Origin: Streptomyces gilvus
GTDB lineage: Bacteria; Actinomycetota; Actinomycetes; Streptomycetales; Streptomycetaceae
Length of the DNA: 64,000 nt
Assembly (NCBI RefSeq): GCF_022513565.1
Contig: NZ_JAKWBE010000021.1
Coordinates: forward strand, 62,001 to 126,000
Direction of reading: 5' to 3'
A program made the translations under genes and the position numbers. The notes below the pieces were generated by a model. That model did not search any database, was not told where the DNA came from, and was given only the letters and a program-made list of their open reading frames with translations. Of this stretch, positions 52,079-61,095 are shown piece after piece; position 1 is the stretch's first letter; each line of letters begins with the position of its first letter.

Positions 52079-54241
52079 GTGTCTGCCAGCCAGTCCGGCC
52101 AGGCCCCGGCCTCCAGCGACGAGGCCATGAGGAGACTGCTGTACCCGCGGTCCATCGCGATCTTCGGTGCGTCGGACGACCGGACCAAGCTGTCCGGTCG
52201 TCCGGTGGATCATCTGCTGCGGCTGGGGTTCGCGGGACGGATTCTGCCGATCAACCCGAGGCGCGGTCACGTTCAGGGACTGACGGCCTACCGCAGCCTG
52301 GACGAGATCGACGGCGACGTGGACCTGGCCATGATCATGTTGCCGGCCGAGCAGGCGGCGGACGCGGTGTGGGCCTGTGGCAGGCGCGGTGTGCCGGTCG
52401 CGATCATCGGCGCGTCCGGGTTCGCCGAATTGGGCGATGCCGGAGAGGCGCTTCAGCGCGGCCTGCGGGCGGCCGTCGAGGAGAGTGGAGTGCGGGTGCT
52501 CGGCCCGAACTGCCTGGGCATGATCGGAGTCCGGGACCGCGCGGTACCCACGTTCAGTTCGGCGCTGGACGGAGAGGTGACGCTGAAGGACGGGCCGGTG
52601 GCTTTCCTCAGCCAGAGCGGAGCCTTCGGCGGTTTCGTGTTCAACGAGGCGCAGAACCTCGGCATAGGCATCTCGCACTACCTCAACACCGGCAACGAGG
52701 TCGACCTGTCCGTGGCCGAACTCCTGGACGGGCTGGTGCGCACCGACCAGACCAAGGTCGTGCTGGCCTACCTGGAGGGCGTCACCGGCGGCCGCAAGCT
52801 GCTGGAGGCCGCCCGGGAAGCGCACGAGCGGGACAAACCGGTCATCGCCGTGAAGGTCGGGCGGTCGGCGGCGGGTGTACGCGCGGCACAGTCGCACACA
52901 GCGTCGCTGGCCGGGGACGACGCGGTCTTCGACGGCGCCGCCCGGCAGTACGGCATCCTGCGGGTCGACGGACCCGAGCCGATGCTCGACGCCGCGCAGA
53001 TCTTCGCAACCGGCCGCCGGGCCCACGGCCGGAGGCTCACAGTGTTGTCCGTCTCCGGCGGGGCCGGCGCCCTGATGGCCGACGCCGCGGTGGCACACGA
53101 CATCGAGGTCCGCCCCTGGGAGAACGACTGGCAGCGGCGGATGGCCGCCGTCATCCCGGAGTACGGCTCGGCGCGCAACCCGATCGATCTCACCGGCACT
53201 CTCGTGGCCCAGCCGGATATTCTCCGCCGCGCGCTCCAGGTCGCCGTCGAGCATCCGGACACCGACATGATCGCCGTCCTCCTAGGCTGCGCGGACAGCT
53301 ACTCGGCGCCGCTCATAGAGGCCATCGAGGCGGCCTGCGCGTCCACGGACCGTCCTGTCGCCGTGGTGTGGACCGGAGGCAGCGGCCGGCCCCGACAGCG
53401 GCTGCGTGACCTCGGCATTCCCTGCTACACCGATCCGGGCCGTGCCGCGGCGGCGCTCGGTCTGCTGGCGGACCACAGTCTGCGGCCCTCGCTGCCGCGA
53501 CCGCAGCGGCCGGCGGGCACGGACAGGGCCGCTGCGGTGTCCGTGCTGGCGGCAGCCCGTGCCGATGGCCGCGGACAGCTCGACGAGCACGAGTCGGCCC
53601 GGCTGATCGCCGCCTACGGTGTGCCCTGTGCCGCATCCCTGCCGGCGGGGTCCGCCGACGCGGCGGTCATCGCGGCGCAGGAGATCGGCGGCCCGGTCGC
53701 GGTGAAGCTGCTGTCCGACCGGATCGGCCACAAGAGCGACATCGGCGGCGTACGGCTCGGTCTCGACCGAGCGGACACCGTCCGGGAGGCCGCGCAGGAC
53801 CTGCTCCGCATCGCCCGTGACACGGGGGTCGACGACGCCCGGCTGCTGGTCCAACGCATGGCGAGGGCCGGTACGGAGCTGATCGTCGGGGCCAGGCGCG
53901 ACCCCGTGTTCGGTCCGGTCGTCGTGGTCGGCCTGGGCGGCGTGCTGGTCGAGGCCCTCGCCGACAGCCGGGTCGCCGTCGCGCCGATCGACACCGACAC
54001 CGCTCGCCGGCTTCTGCTGTCGCTGCGCGGCAGCCGGTTGTTCGAGGCGGTTCGCGGCGGACCGCCGCGCGACATCGACGCGGCGGCGGAAGCCGTGGCG
54101 CGTGTGTCGTGGCTCGCGGCGGATCTTTCCGAGGAAATCGCCGAACTCGATGTGAACCCACTGCTGCTCGGTCAGCAAGGACACGGGGTTGTCGCCGTGG
54201 ACGCGCTCGTGGTCCTGACGGGACCGGCCGGGAACAAGTGA
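52079..54241 (+). CDS. ADP-forming acyl-CoA synthetase (fused alpha-beta, acetate-CoA ligase type)
   Basis: 720 residues from GTG 52079 with GAAGGAG upstream. CoA-binding domain (SIAIFGASDDRTKLSGRPVD, then LPINPRRG), succinyl-CoA-synthetase-like domain with GPNCLGMIG and AFLSQSGAFGGF, phospho-His candidate in AAQSHTASLAGDDAVF, and an ATP-grasp domain from about 490 (ESARLIAAYGVP, VAVKLLSDRIGHKSDIGGV, LDVNPLLL). It makes an acyl-CoA with ATP to ADP and phosphate. First gene of the right-hand operon, therefore likely to activate its starting acid. Confidence 0.92.
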   Translation: MSASQSGQAPASSDEAMRRLLYPRSIAIFGASDDRTKLSGRPVDHLLRLGFAGRILPINPRRGHVQGLTAYRSLDEIDGDVDLAMIMLPAEQAADAVWACGRRGVPVAIIGASGFAELGDAGEALQRGLRAAVEESGVRVLGPNCLGMIGVRDRAVPTFSSALDGEVTLKDGPVAFLSQSGAFGGFVFNEAQNLGIGISHYLNTGNEVDLSVAELLDGLVRTDQTKVVLAYLEGVTGGRKLLEAAREAHERDKPVIAVKVGRSAAGVRAAQSHTASLAGDDAVFDGAARQYGILRVDGPEPMLDAAQIFATGRRAHGRRLTVLSVSGGAGALMADAAVAHDIEVRPWENDWQRRMAAVIPEYGSARNPIDLTGTLVAQPDILRRALQVAVEHPDTDMIAVLLGCADSYSAPLIEAIEAACASTDRPVAVVWTGGSGRPRQRLRDLGIPCYTDPGRAAAALGLLADHSLRPSLPRPQRPAGTDRAAAVSVLAAARADGRGQLDEHESARLIAAYGVPCAASLPAGSADAAVIAAQEIGGPVAVKLLSDRIGHKSDIGGVRLGLDRADTVREAAQDLLRIARDTGVDDARLLVQRMARAGTELIVGARRDPVFGPVVVVGLGGVLVEALADSRVAVAPIDTDTARRLLLSLRGSRLFEAVRGGPPRDIDAAAEAVARVSWLAADLSEEIAELDVNPLLLGQQGHGVVAVDALVVLTGPAGNK

Positions 54242-54261
54242 ACGCCAGAACGGAGAAGTAC

Positions 54262-55407
54262 ATGGAAGCCGAGGACTTCGAGGCCGTCCGCGCGGCGGTG
54301 CGCCGCCTGGTGCGCGAGGACGTGGTGCCACGCGAGGACGAGATCGAGGAGACCGACGCTGTACCGGAGGACATCCGGCGCAAGGCCGTGGAGATGGGGC
54401 TGTTCGGGTACACGCTCCCCGAGGAGTTCGGCGGCCTGGCTGCGAGTCTGTACGACGACGTCCGGCTGACCTTCGAGTTCGGCTACACCACTCCGGCGTT
54501 CCGCTCGATGTTCGGCACCAACAACGGCATCGCCGGGAAGGTCCTGGTCAACGCGGGCACCGAGGAACAGCAGAAGCACTGGCTGCCCCGCCTTGCCGAA
54601 GGAGCGGTCGCCTCCTTCGCGCTCACCGAGGCCGAGGCCGGCTCGGACCCGTCGGGGCTCACCACCCGGGCTCGCCGGGACGGCGACGCCTACGTGATCA
54701 ACGGTGCCAAGCGTTTCATCACCAACGCCCCGCTCGCCGACCTGTTCGTGGTCTTCGCCCGGACCGGCGACGAGGTGCGCGGTGCCAAGGGCATCTCCGT
54801 CTTCCTCGTGGACTCGACCCTGCCGGGCGTCAGCGTCGGCCCCAAGGACCACAAGACCGGCCAGGCCGGAGCATGGACCGCCGAGGTGTTCTTCGACGAC
54901 GTCCGTGTTCCGCTCTCCGCGCTCGTCGGTGGCGAGGAGGGCGCCGGCTTCGGCACCGCGATGAAGTCGCTCGTGCGCGGCCGGGTGCACATCGCGGCGC
55001 TGTGCGTGGGCATGGCGGAGCGCATCCTCGAGGAGTCGGTCGCCTACGCCGCCTCCAGCAAGCAGGGCGGCCGTCCGATCGGTGAGTTCCAGCTCGTCCA
55101 GGCGATGCTCGCGGAGATCCAGACCGGTGTCTACGCGGGCCGGGCGACGGTGCTCGAAGCCGCCCGGAACTACGACTCCGGCGCCGACCGCAAGATCGGC
55201 CCGTCAGCGGCCAAGCTGTTCTGCTCCGAGATGGTCTCCAAGGCGGCGGACCTCGCGGTCCAGATCCACGGCGGCATGGGCTACATGCGCGGCACCGTCG
55301 TCGAGCGGTGCTACCGCGACGCCCGGCTCTTCCGCATCTACGAGGGCACCAGCGAGATCCAGAAGCTGATCATCGGCAGGGCCCTGATGTCGGGAGCCGG
55401 GCGATGA
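54262..55407 (+). CDS. Acyl-CoA dehydrogenase
   Basis: About 381 residues from ATG 54262 (GGAG six bases upstream); a GTG at 54238 overlaps the previous stop and is an alternative. Acyl-CoA dehydrogenase signatures: FALTEAEAGSDPSGLTTRA, INGAKRFITNAPLADLFVVF, GRVHIAALCVGMAERIL, and IHGGMGYMRGTVVERCYRDA, then the catalytic base Glu in RIYEGTSEIQKLIIGRAL. It forms the 2,3-double bond and passes electrons to ETF, encoded further down the operon. Confidence 0.94.
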   Translation: MEAEDFEAVRAAVRRLVREDVVPREDEIEETDAVPEDIRRKAVEMGLFGYTLPEEFGGLAASLYDDVRLTFEFGYTTPAFRSMFGTNNGIAGKVLVNAGTEEQQKHWLPRLAEGAVASFALTEAEAGSDPSGLTTRARRDGDAYVINGAKRFITNAPLADLFVVFARTGDEVRGAKGISVFLVDSTLPGVSVGPKDHKTGQAGAWTAEVFFDDVRVPLSALVGGEEGAGFGTAMKSLVRGRVHIAALCVGMAERILEESVAYAASSKQGGRPIGEFQLVQAMLAEIQTGVYAGRATVLEAARNYDSGADRKIGPSAAKLFCSEMVSKAADLAVQIHGGMGYMRGTVVERCYRDARLFRIYEGTSEIQKLIIGRALMSGAGR

Positions 55408-55531
55408 GCGGCACCAAGGCCCGGTTTGCCGGCGGCGAGCGCGGTCCGCGATCCACGGCCCTGCCGAGTGGGCGAGCGGGCCACCCCGCGAGGACAGCAC
55501 ACGTGGCCGGCGGCCGCTCGTCCGGAAGGCG

Positions 55532-56800
55532 GTGACGCCCGTGGAAACGCCTCCGCGGCCGGATGCCCGGCGTTCCCAGCCGCTGCGCCGCCTGCGGATC
55601 ATCGAGATCTCCAGCTATGTGGCGAGCCCGCTGAGCGGGATGACGCTGGCGCAGCTGGGCGCCGAGGTGATCCGGATCGAGCCCATGGGCGGCGCCGCCG
55701 ACCGCACCCGCTGGCCCCTGGCCGAGAGCGGCACCAGCCTGTACTGGTCCGGGCTCAACAAGGGCAAGCGCGCCGTTCAGGTGGACCTGTCGAGCGAGGA
55801 GGGACGCCGGCTCGTCGGCGACCTGGTCGTCAGCGGAGGGCGCCGCGGCGGCATCGTGCTGAGCAACGCCGGGCACCTTCGGGACCTGACCTTCGAGGCG
55901 CTGCGTGTGCGCCGTCCCGACGTCATCCACGTGCTGCTGGACGGGCACCGGAACGGCGTGCCCGCAGTGGACTACACCGTTCAGGCAGCCACGGGATTCC
56001 CCCTGCTCACCGGCCCGGACGGTGCCGTAGAGCCGGTGAACAGCCCGGTTCCCGCCTGGGACGTCGCCGCCGGACTCTATCTGGCGATCGGACTGCTCGC
56101 GGCGGAACGGCACCGCCTGCTCACGGGCGAGGGCCAGCAGGTCCGGGTCGCGCTGGAGGACGTCGCCCTGGCGACCGCCGGCAATCTCGGCTACCTCGCC
56201 GAGGCCCAACTGGGTGTCGAGCCGCGCGAGCGCAGCGGCAACGACGTCTACGGCAGCTTCGGCCGCGACTTCGCGACGGTGGACGAAGGCCGGCTGATGG
56301 TCGTGGCTCTCACCGCCCGGCACTGGCGGGAGCTCCTCGCCGTCACGGGCCTCACCGACGTGGTCGGCGCGCTGGCGGCCGCGCTCGGAGTCGACTTCGC
56401 TGACGAGTCGGAACGCTACCGACAGCGCCGGGTCCTCGGCGATCTGCTCGCCGGATGGTTCGGGGCCCGTACGCTCGCCGAGGCCGAAGCCGCCCTTGCC
56501 ACCACCCGCGTGCTGTGGTCGACGTACCGCAGCTTCGCCGACCTCGTGGCCGACGACGCCCGTCTGCTGCGGGAGAACCCGCTGATGGCGGAGGTCGAGC
56601 AGCCGGGCATCGGCCGTCATTGGGCCCCCGGCTCCCCCCTCCTGATGGACGGGGACCAGTCCCTCCCGCTGCCGTCGCCGCTGGTGGGCCAGCACACCGA
56701 CGACGTGCTGGGGGCCGAGCTCGGACTGTCCGCCGACGACCTCGCCGTACTGAAGAAGAACGGCGTCATCCGCACGCACGACGACGAGGGCTCGGCATGA
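55532..56800 (+). CDS. mct: Class III CoA-transferase, 2-methylfumaryl-CoA isomerase-like
   Basis: 422 residues from GTG 55532 after GGAAGG. It follows the mesaconyl-CoA C1-C4 CoA-transferase closely by memory: SSYVASPLSGMTLAQLGAEV, IRIEPMGGAADRTRWPLA, SLYWSGLNKGKRAVQVDL, VDYTVQAATGFPLLTGP, VPAWDVAAGLYLAIGLLAAE, then VRVALEDVALATAGNLGYLA with the catalytic Asp. Known members move CoA within one molecule, converting 2-methylfumaryl-CoA into 3-methylfumaryl-CoA. With the methylsuccinyl-CoA dehydrogenase-like gene at 59361 this points to C5 dicarboxylyl-CoA chemistry. Substrate identity is inferred. Confidence 0.72.
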   Translation: MTPVETPPRPDARRSQPLRRLRIIEISSYVASPLSGMTLAQLGAEVIRIEPMGGAADRTRWPLAESGTSLYWSGLNKGKRAVQVDLSSEEGRRLVGDLVVSGGRRGGIVLSNAGHLRDLTFEALRVRRPDVIHVLLDGHRNGVPAVDYTVQAATGFPLLTGPDGAVEPVNSPVPAWDVAAGLYLAIGLLAAERHRLLTGEGQQVRVALEDVALATAGNLGYLAEAQLGVEPRERSGNDVYGSFGRDFATVDEGRLMVVALTARHWRELLAVTGLTDVVGALAAALGVDFADESERYRQRRVLGDLLAGWFGARTLAEAEAALATTRVLWSTYRSFADLVADDARLLRENPLMAEVEQPGIGRHWAPGSPLLMDGDQSLPLPSPLVGQHTDDVLGAELGLSADDLAVLKKNGVIRTHDDEGSA

Positions 56801-56839
56801 CCTCACAACAACCGGACGAACGAGGGAAGTTGATCCATC

Positions 56840-57580
56840 ATGACGCTGCTCGCTGACAAGACCGCGGTCGTCACCGGAGGCGCCCAGGGCATCGGTCTCG
56901 CCATCGCCCAGGCCTTCGTCAAGGAGGGCGCGAAGGTCGTTCTCGGCGATCTGAACCTGGAGGCCGCCGAGGCGGCGGCCAAGGAGCTCGGCGGCCCCGG
57001 AACGGCCCGGGCGGTGCGGTGCGACGTCACCAACCCCGGCGACGTGGACACCCTGCTCAGCACGGCGGTGGAGGCCTTCGGCTCGCTGGACGTCATGGTC
57101 AACAACGCCGGCATCACCCGGGACGCGACGATGCGGACCATGACCGAGGAGCAGTTCGACCAGGTCATCGAGGTCCACCTCAAGGGCACCTGGAACGGCA
57201 CCCGCAAGGCCGCCGCGATCATGCGTGAGCAGAAGAGCGGCTCCATCGTGAACATCTCGTCCCTGTCCGGCAAGGTCGGCATGGTCGGCCAGACCAACTA
57301 CTCCGCAGCCAAGGCCGGCATCGTCGGGCTGTCGAAGGCCGCGGCCAAGGAGATGGCACACCACGGGGTGCGGGTCAATGCCATCCAGCCGGGCCTGATC
57401 CGGTCCGCGATGACCGAGGCCATGCCCCAGAAGGCCTGGGACCAGAAGATGGCGGAGATCCCGATGGCGCGCCCCGGCGAGGTCGAAGAGGTCGCCTCCG
57501 TCGCCCTCTTTCTCGCCTCCGGCCTGTCCTCCTACATGACCGGCACCGTGCTGGAAGTGACCGGCGGACGCTTCATGTAG
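56840..57580 (+). CDS. SDR family 3-oxoacyl reductase/3-hydroxyacyl-CoA dehydrogenase (FabG-like)
   Basis: 246 residues, classical SDR: TGGAQGIGLAIAQAFVKEGA for NAD(P), NNAGITRDATMRTMTEEQF, the catalytic Ser in VNISSLSGKVGMVG, Tyr-x3-Lys in TNYSAAKAGIVG, and PGLIRSAMTEAMPQK. In this operon it probably oxidises a 3-hydroxyacyl-CoA to the 3-oxo form for the thiolase encoded next; the reverse, reductive role of FabG cannot be excluded. It lies 39 bases after the isomerase-like gene. Confidence 0.9.
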   Translation: MTLLADKTAVVTGGAQGIGLAIAQAFVKEGAKVVLGDLNLEAAEAAAKELGGPGTARAVRCDVTNPGDVDTLLSTAVEAFGSLDVMVNNAGITRDATMRTMTEEQFDQVIEVHLKGTWNGTRKAAAIMREQKSGSIVNISSLSGKVGMVGQTNYSAAKAGIVGLSKAAAKEMAHHGVRVNAIQPGLIRSAMTEAMPQKAWDQKMAEIPMARPGEVEEVASVALFLASGLSSYMTGTVLEVTGGRFM

Positions 57581-57677
57581 CAGCGGGCGCTCAGTCGCCA
57601 CCACGCCCATGGGGCCTTCGGCCCCTCACCCGCACCGACCCGACGAACGAGTTCGACCCGCCAGGAAGGCACCCTCC

Positions 57678-58892
57678 ATGCGTGAAGCAGTGATTTGCGA
57701 ACCAGTGCGCACACCCATCGGCCGGTTCGGCGGCTCCCTGCAGAGCCTCACGGCTGCCGAACTCGGGGCGGTCGCGCTACGGGGTCTGCTGGCCCGCACC
57801 GGCCTCGACCCAGCCGCGATCGACGACGTCGTCCTCGGACACTGCTACCCGAACAGCGACGCGCCCGCCATCGGCCGCGTCGTCGCCCTGGACGCGGGCC
57901 TGCCCATCGAGGTCCCCGGCATGCAGGTCGACCGCCGCTGCGGCTCGGGTCTGCAGTCGGTCCTGCAGGCGGCGATGCAGGTTCAGTCCGGCGCCAGCGA
58001 ACTGGTCGTGGCGGGCGGTGCGGAGAGCATGAGCAACGTCGCCTTCTACGCCACCGACATGCGATGGGGCGTCAAGGGCCAGGGGGTCACGTTCCACGAC
58101 GGCCTCGCCCGGGGGCGTGTCACCGCGGGCGGCAAGAACCACCCGGTGCCCGGCGGCATGATCGAGACCGCGGAGAACCTGCGCCGCGAATACCGGATCG
58201 GCCGCGAGGAGCAGGACCGGCTGGCGCTGACCTCCCACCAGCGGGCGGTCGCCGCGCAGAACTCCGGCGTGTTCGCCGAGGAGATCATCCCGGTGACCGT
58301 GCGCACCAGGAAGGGCGAGACGGTCGTCGACAAGGACGAGCACCCACGCGCCGACGCGACCCTGGAAAGCCTCGCCAAGCTGCGCCCGATGCTCGGCAAG
58401 GTGGACCCCGAGGCCACCGTCACGGCGGGCAACGCCAGCGGCCAGAACGACGCCGCCGCGGTGTGCGTGGTCACCCACCCCGACCGCGCCGCCGAACTCG
58501 GACTGCGCCCGCTGGTCCGCGTGGTGTCGTGGGCCGTGGCCGGCGTCGCGCCGAAGATCATGGGCATCGGACCCGTTCCGTCCACCGCCGCCGCTCTCGG
58601 CAAGGCGGGGCTGAAGCTGTCCGACATCGACCTGATCGAACTCAACGAGGCGTTCGCCGCACAGGCCCTCGCCTGCACCCGGGAGTGGGGCTTCGGCGAA
58701 GCCGACTTCGAGCGGCTCAACGTCCACGGTTCCGGTATCTCGCTGGGCCACCCGGTCGGCGCGACCGGCACCCGGATTCTGACCACCCTGGCCCGTGAAC
58801 TGCAGCGTCGCGACGTGCGCTACGGCCTGGAGACCATGTGCATCGGCGGCGGCCAGGGCCTGACCGCGATCTTCGAGAAGGTGAACGCATGA
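57678..58892 (+). CDS. Thiolase (acetyl-CoA C-acyltransferase), paralogue 2
   Basis: 404 residues from ATG 57678 with CCAGGAAGG upstream. All catalytic elements are present: Cys88 in VDRRCGSGLQSVLQ, NEAFAAQALACTREWG, HGSGISLGHPVGATGTRI with the His, and the second Cys in METMCIGGGQG-type ending (ETMCIGGGQGLTAI). It resembles broad-range 3-ketoacyl-CoA thiolases. Overlaps the MaoC gene start (ATGA, 58889-58892), so the two are coupled. Confidence 0.93.
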   Translation: MREAVICEPVRTPIGRFGGSLQSLTAAELGAVALRGLLARTGLDPAAIDDVVLGHCYPNSDAPAIGRVVALDAGLPIEVPGMQVDRRCGSGLQSVLQAAMQVQSGASELVVAGGAESMSNVAFYATDMRWGVKGQGVTFHDGLARGRVTAGGKNHPVPGGMIETAENLRREYRIGREEQDRLALTSHQRAVAAQNSGVFAEEIIPVTVRTRKGETVVDKDEHPRADATLESLAKLRPMLGKVDPEATVTAGNASGQNDAAAVCVVTHPDRAAELGLRPLVRVVSWAVAGVAPKIMGIGPVPSTAAALGKAGLKLSDIDLIELNEAFAAQALACTREWGFGEADFERLNVHGSGISLGHPVGATGTRILTTLARELQRRDVRYGLETMCIGGGQGLTAIFEKVNA

Positions 58893-59359
58893 CCCCGCGT
58901 GTATTCCGTTCCGTCGACGAGGTGAAGAGCGCCATCGACGAGCCGATCGGCCCCAGCGACTGGCTGGTCGTCGATCAGGAGCGCGTCAACGCCTTCGCCG
59001 ATGCCACCGGGGACCACCAGTGGATCCACGTGGACGTCGAGCGCGCCGCGACCGGGCCCTTCGGCGGCACCATCGCCCACGGATATCTGACTCTGTCGCT
59101 CATCCCGTACTTCGCGCTGCAACTGTTCCGGTTCGAGCTGAACTCCCCCCGCGTCAACTACGGCATCAACAAGGTCCGCTTCCCCACCCCCGTCCCGGTC
59201 GGATCGAGTCTGCGGGCCCAGGCCACCTTCGTCGACCTGCGGGAGGCCGCGACGGGAGCCACGCTCACCACCCGCTACACCATCGAGATCGACGGCCGGC
59301 CCAAGCCGGCCTGTGTGGCCGAGACCATGACCCTGCTCCTCCCCACCCGGGGAAACTGA
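58889..59359 (+). CDS. MaoC family (R)-enoyl-CoA hydratase
   Basis: 156 residues, single hot-dog domain. The hydratase motif is intact: FADATGDHQWIHVDVERA (Asp and His) and GGTIAHGYLTLSLIPYF. It lacks the second domain of mesaconyl-CoA hydratase, being NodN/R-hydratase-sized. It would hydrate the enoyl-CoA made by either dehydrogenase in this operon. Coupled to the thiolase upstream; the next gene starts after a 1-base gap. Confidence 0.9.
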   Translation: MTPRVFRSVDEVKSAIDEPIGPSDWLVVDQERVNAFADATGDHQWIHVDVERAATGPFGGTIAHGYLTLSLIPYFALQLFRFELNSPRVNYGINKVRFPTPVPVGSSLRAQATFVDLREAATGATLTTRYTIEIDGRPKPACVAETMTLLLPTRGN

Positions 59360-59360
59360 G

Positions 59361-60956
59361 ATGCTGCACACTTCGACGAATCTCACCAGCGCGCAGTCCA
59401 TCGTGGACGTGCTGCAGGCCGTCATCGAGAAGTCGGCCGCTCACATCGCCTCCTGGGCGACGGACGAGGACCAGACCGTCGCCTACGACCTGGCGTCGAT
59501 GTCCTCGGCCGTGGCCGCGGCCGCGGAACTCCTGCGCCACGGCACCGGCGAGGAGGCCGAGGCGGACCTCGCCCTGGTCTACGCCGCCGACGTCGCCGCG
59601 GACCTCAGCGGCCGGCTGACCGGCCGGGAGGCGCTGTGGGGCGTCGCCCCCACCGAGCTGGCGGGCATCGCCGACCAGGTCGCCGCCGGACGCGATCCGG
59701 CCCTGCTGGACCGCGTCGCCGAGCGGGTGCTGGCCTCCTCAGAGGCCGGACCGCGGCACCTCTCGGAGGATCTCCAACTGGTGCGCTCCACCTTCCGCAA
59801 GTTCGCCGAGGACCGGATCCTGCCCGTGGCCGAGCGGATCCACCGCGAGGACGAGGACATCCCCGCCGAGATCATCGAAGGTCTCGCGGAGATGGGCTGC
59901 TTCGGACTGTCGATCCCCGCCGAGTACGGCGGCAGCGCCGAGGGCGGGGCCGACGAGCTGCTGAGCATGGTCGTGGTGACCGAGGAGCTCTCCCAGGCGT
60001 CCCTCGGTGCCGCCGGCTCGCTCATCACCCGTCCCGAGATCATCGGCACCGCGATCGCCCGCGGCGGTACGGAGGAACAGAAGCAGCGCTGGCTGCCGGG
60101 GATCGCCGCGGGCGAGAAGCTGTGCGGCGTCGCGGTGACCGAGCCGGACTACGGATCCGACGTCGCCGGCGTCACCACCAGAGCGGTCCGGGACGGCGAC
60201 GACTGGGTGCTGACCGGGGTCAAGACCTGGTGCACCTTCGCCGGCCGCGCGAACTACCTCCTGGTGCTCGCCCGCACGAACGAGGACCGCACGGTGGGCC
60301 ACCGGGGGCTGTCGCTCTTCGTCGTGGAGAAGCCGTCGTTCCCCGGCCACGAGTGGAGCATGGCCCAGGAGGGGGGCGGAACGATCGAGGGACGGGCCAT
60401 CCGTACCCTCGGCTACCGGGGCATGCACTCCTACGAGGTCCGCTTCGACCGCTGGCGCGTCCCGGCAACCGACCTGATCGGCATGGACGACGGCCTGGGG
60501 CGCGGCTTCTACCTGCAGATGCAGGCCTTCGCCAACGCCCGGCTGCAGACGGCCGCCCGCGCCGTCGGGGTCATGCAGTCGGCACTGGGACTGGCCGTCG
60601 ACTACACCCGGGAGAGGTCGGTCTTCGGCCGTCCGCTCGCCGGCTATCAGCTCACCCGCGTCAAGATCGCCAGAATGGCCGCCCTGGTCGCCGCCTGCCG
60701 GGCCTTCGCCTTCTCTGCGGCGCGAGCGGTGACCGCCAACGGCGGTCAGCTCGAGGCCTCGCAGGTGAAGCAGCTGGCGTGCCGCGCGGCCGAGTGGGTC
60801 ACCAGGGAAGCCCAACAACTGCACGGGGGCTACGGATACGCCGAGGAGTACACCGTCTCCCGACTGTTCGTCGACGCTCGGGTGCTGTCCATCTTCGAAG
60901 GAGCCGACGAGGTCCTCGCCCTGCGTGTGATCGCCCGTCAGCTGACCAAAGCATGA
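59361..60956 (+). CDS. mcd: (2S)-methylsuccinyl-CoA dehydrogenase-like acyl-CoA dehydrogenase
   Basis: 531 residues, 130-150 longer at the N-terminus than ordinary acyl-CoA dehydrogenases, a hallmark of methylsuccinyl-CoA dehydrogenase. The core matches that enzyme at many points from memory: FRKFAEDRILPVAERIHRED, MVVVTEELSQASLGAAGSL, VKTWCTFAGRANYLLVLART, GHRGLSLFVVEKP, TLGYRGMHSYEVRFDRWRVP, FANARLQTAARAVGVMQSAL, and VDARVLSIFEGADEVLALRV with the base Glu. The known reaction, methylsuccinyl-CoA to mesaconyl-C1-CoA, is a step of the ethylmalonyl-CoA pathway, whose other genes (ecm, ccr) are not seen here. It probably serves a catabolic C5 route instead. Confidence 0.82.
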   Translation: MLHTSTNLTSAQSIVDVLQAVIEKSAAHIASWATDEDQTVAYDLASMSSAVAAAAELLRHGTGEEAEADLALVYAADVAADLSGRLTGREALWGVAPTELAGIADQVAAGRDPALLDRVAERVLASSEAGPRHLSEDLQLVRSTFRKFAEDRILPVAERIHREDEDIPAEIIEGLAEMGCFGLSIPAEYGGSAEGGADELLSMVVVTEELSQASLGAAGSLITRPEIIGTAIARGGTEEQKQRWLPGIAAGEKLCGVAVTEPDYGSDVAGVTTRAVRDGDDWVLTGVKTWCTFAGRANYLLVLARTNEDRTVGHRGLSLFVVEKPSFPGHEWSMAQEGGGTIEGRAIRTLGYRGMHSYEVRFDRWRVPATDLIGMDDGLGRGFYLQMQAFANARLQTAARAVGVMQSALGLAVDYTRERSVFGRPLAGYQLTRVKIARMAALVAACRAFAFSAARAVTANGGQLEASQVKQLACRAAEWVTREAQQLHGGYGYAEEYTVSRLFVDARVLSIFEGADEVLALRVIARQLTKA

Positions 60957-61051
60957 CGCCTCGTCGTTCGTGATCGGTCGAAGGGCAAGGGTCACCGGAT
61001 GCGTGCGAGTGCAGGCCGGGGGCGGTCGGACTCAGCAGCCGTGGTGACGTC

Positions 61052-61081
61052 TGACAGGTGAGTAAGCAAGAAATGACAGGT
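61052..61081 (+). repeat. TGACAGGT direct repeat before etfB
   Basis: Two identical TGACAGGT octamers (61052-61059 and 61074-61081), 22 bases apart or about two helical turns, end just before the etfB ribosome binding site. Possible activator site or internal promoter for the ETF genes. Confidence 0.4.
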
Positions 61082-61095
61082 ATGAGGAGTGAGCC

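Noticed and set aside
55404..55535. A 43-codon open frame overlapping both the acyl-CoA dehydrogenase stop and the next start (ATGA type)
   Set aside because: Tempting as a coupled small peptide, but the product is an Arg/Gly-rich low-complexity sequence and the next gene has its own ribosome binding site.
55370..57610. A 746-codon minus-strand frame over the isomerase-like and SDR genes
   Set aside because: Antisense shadow with no recognisable domain.
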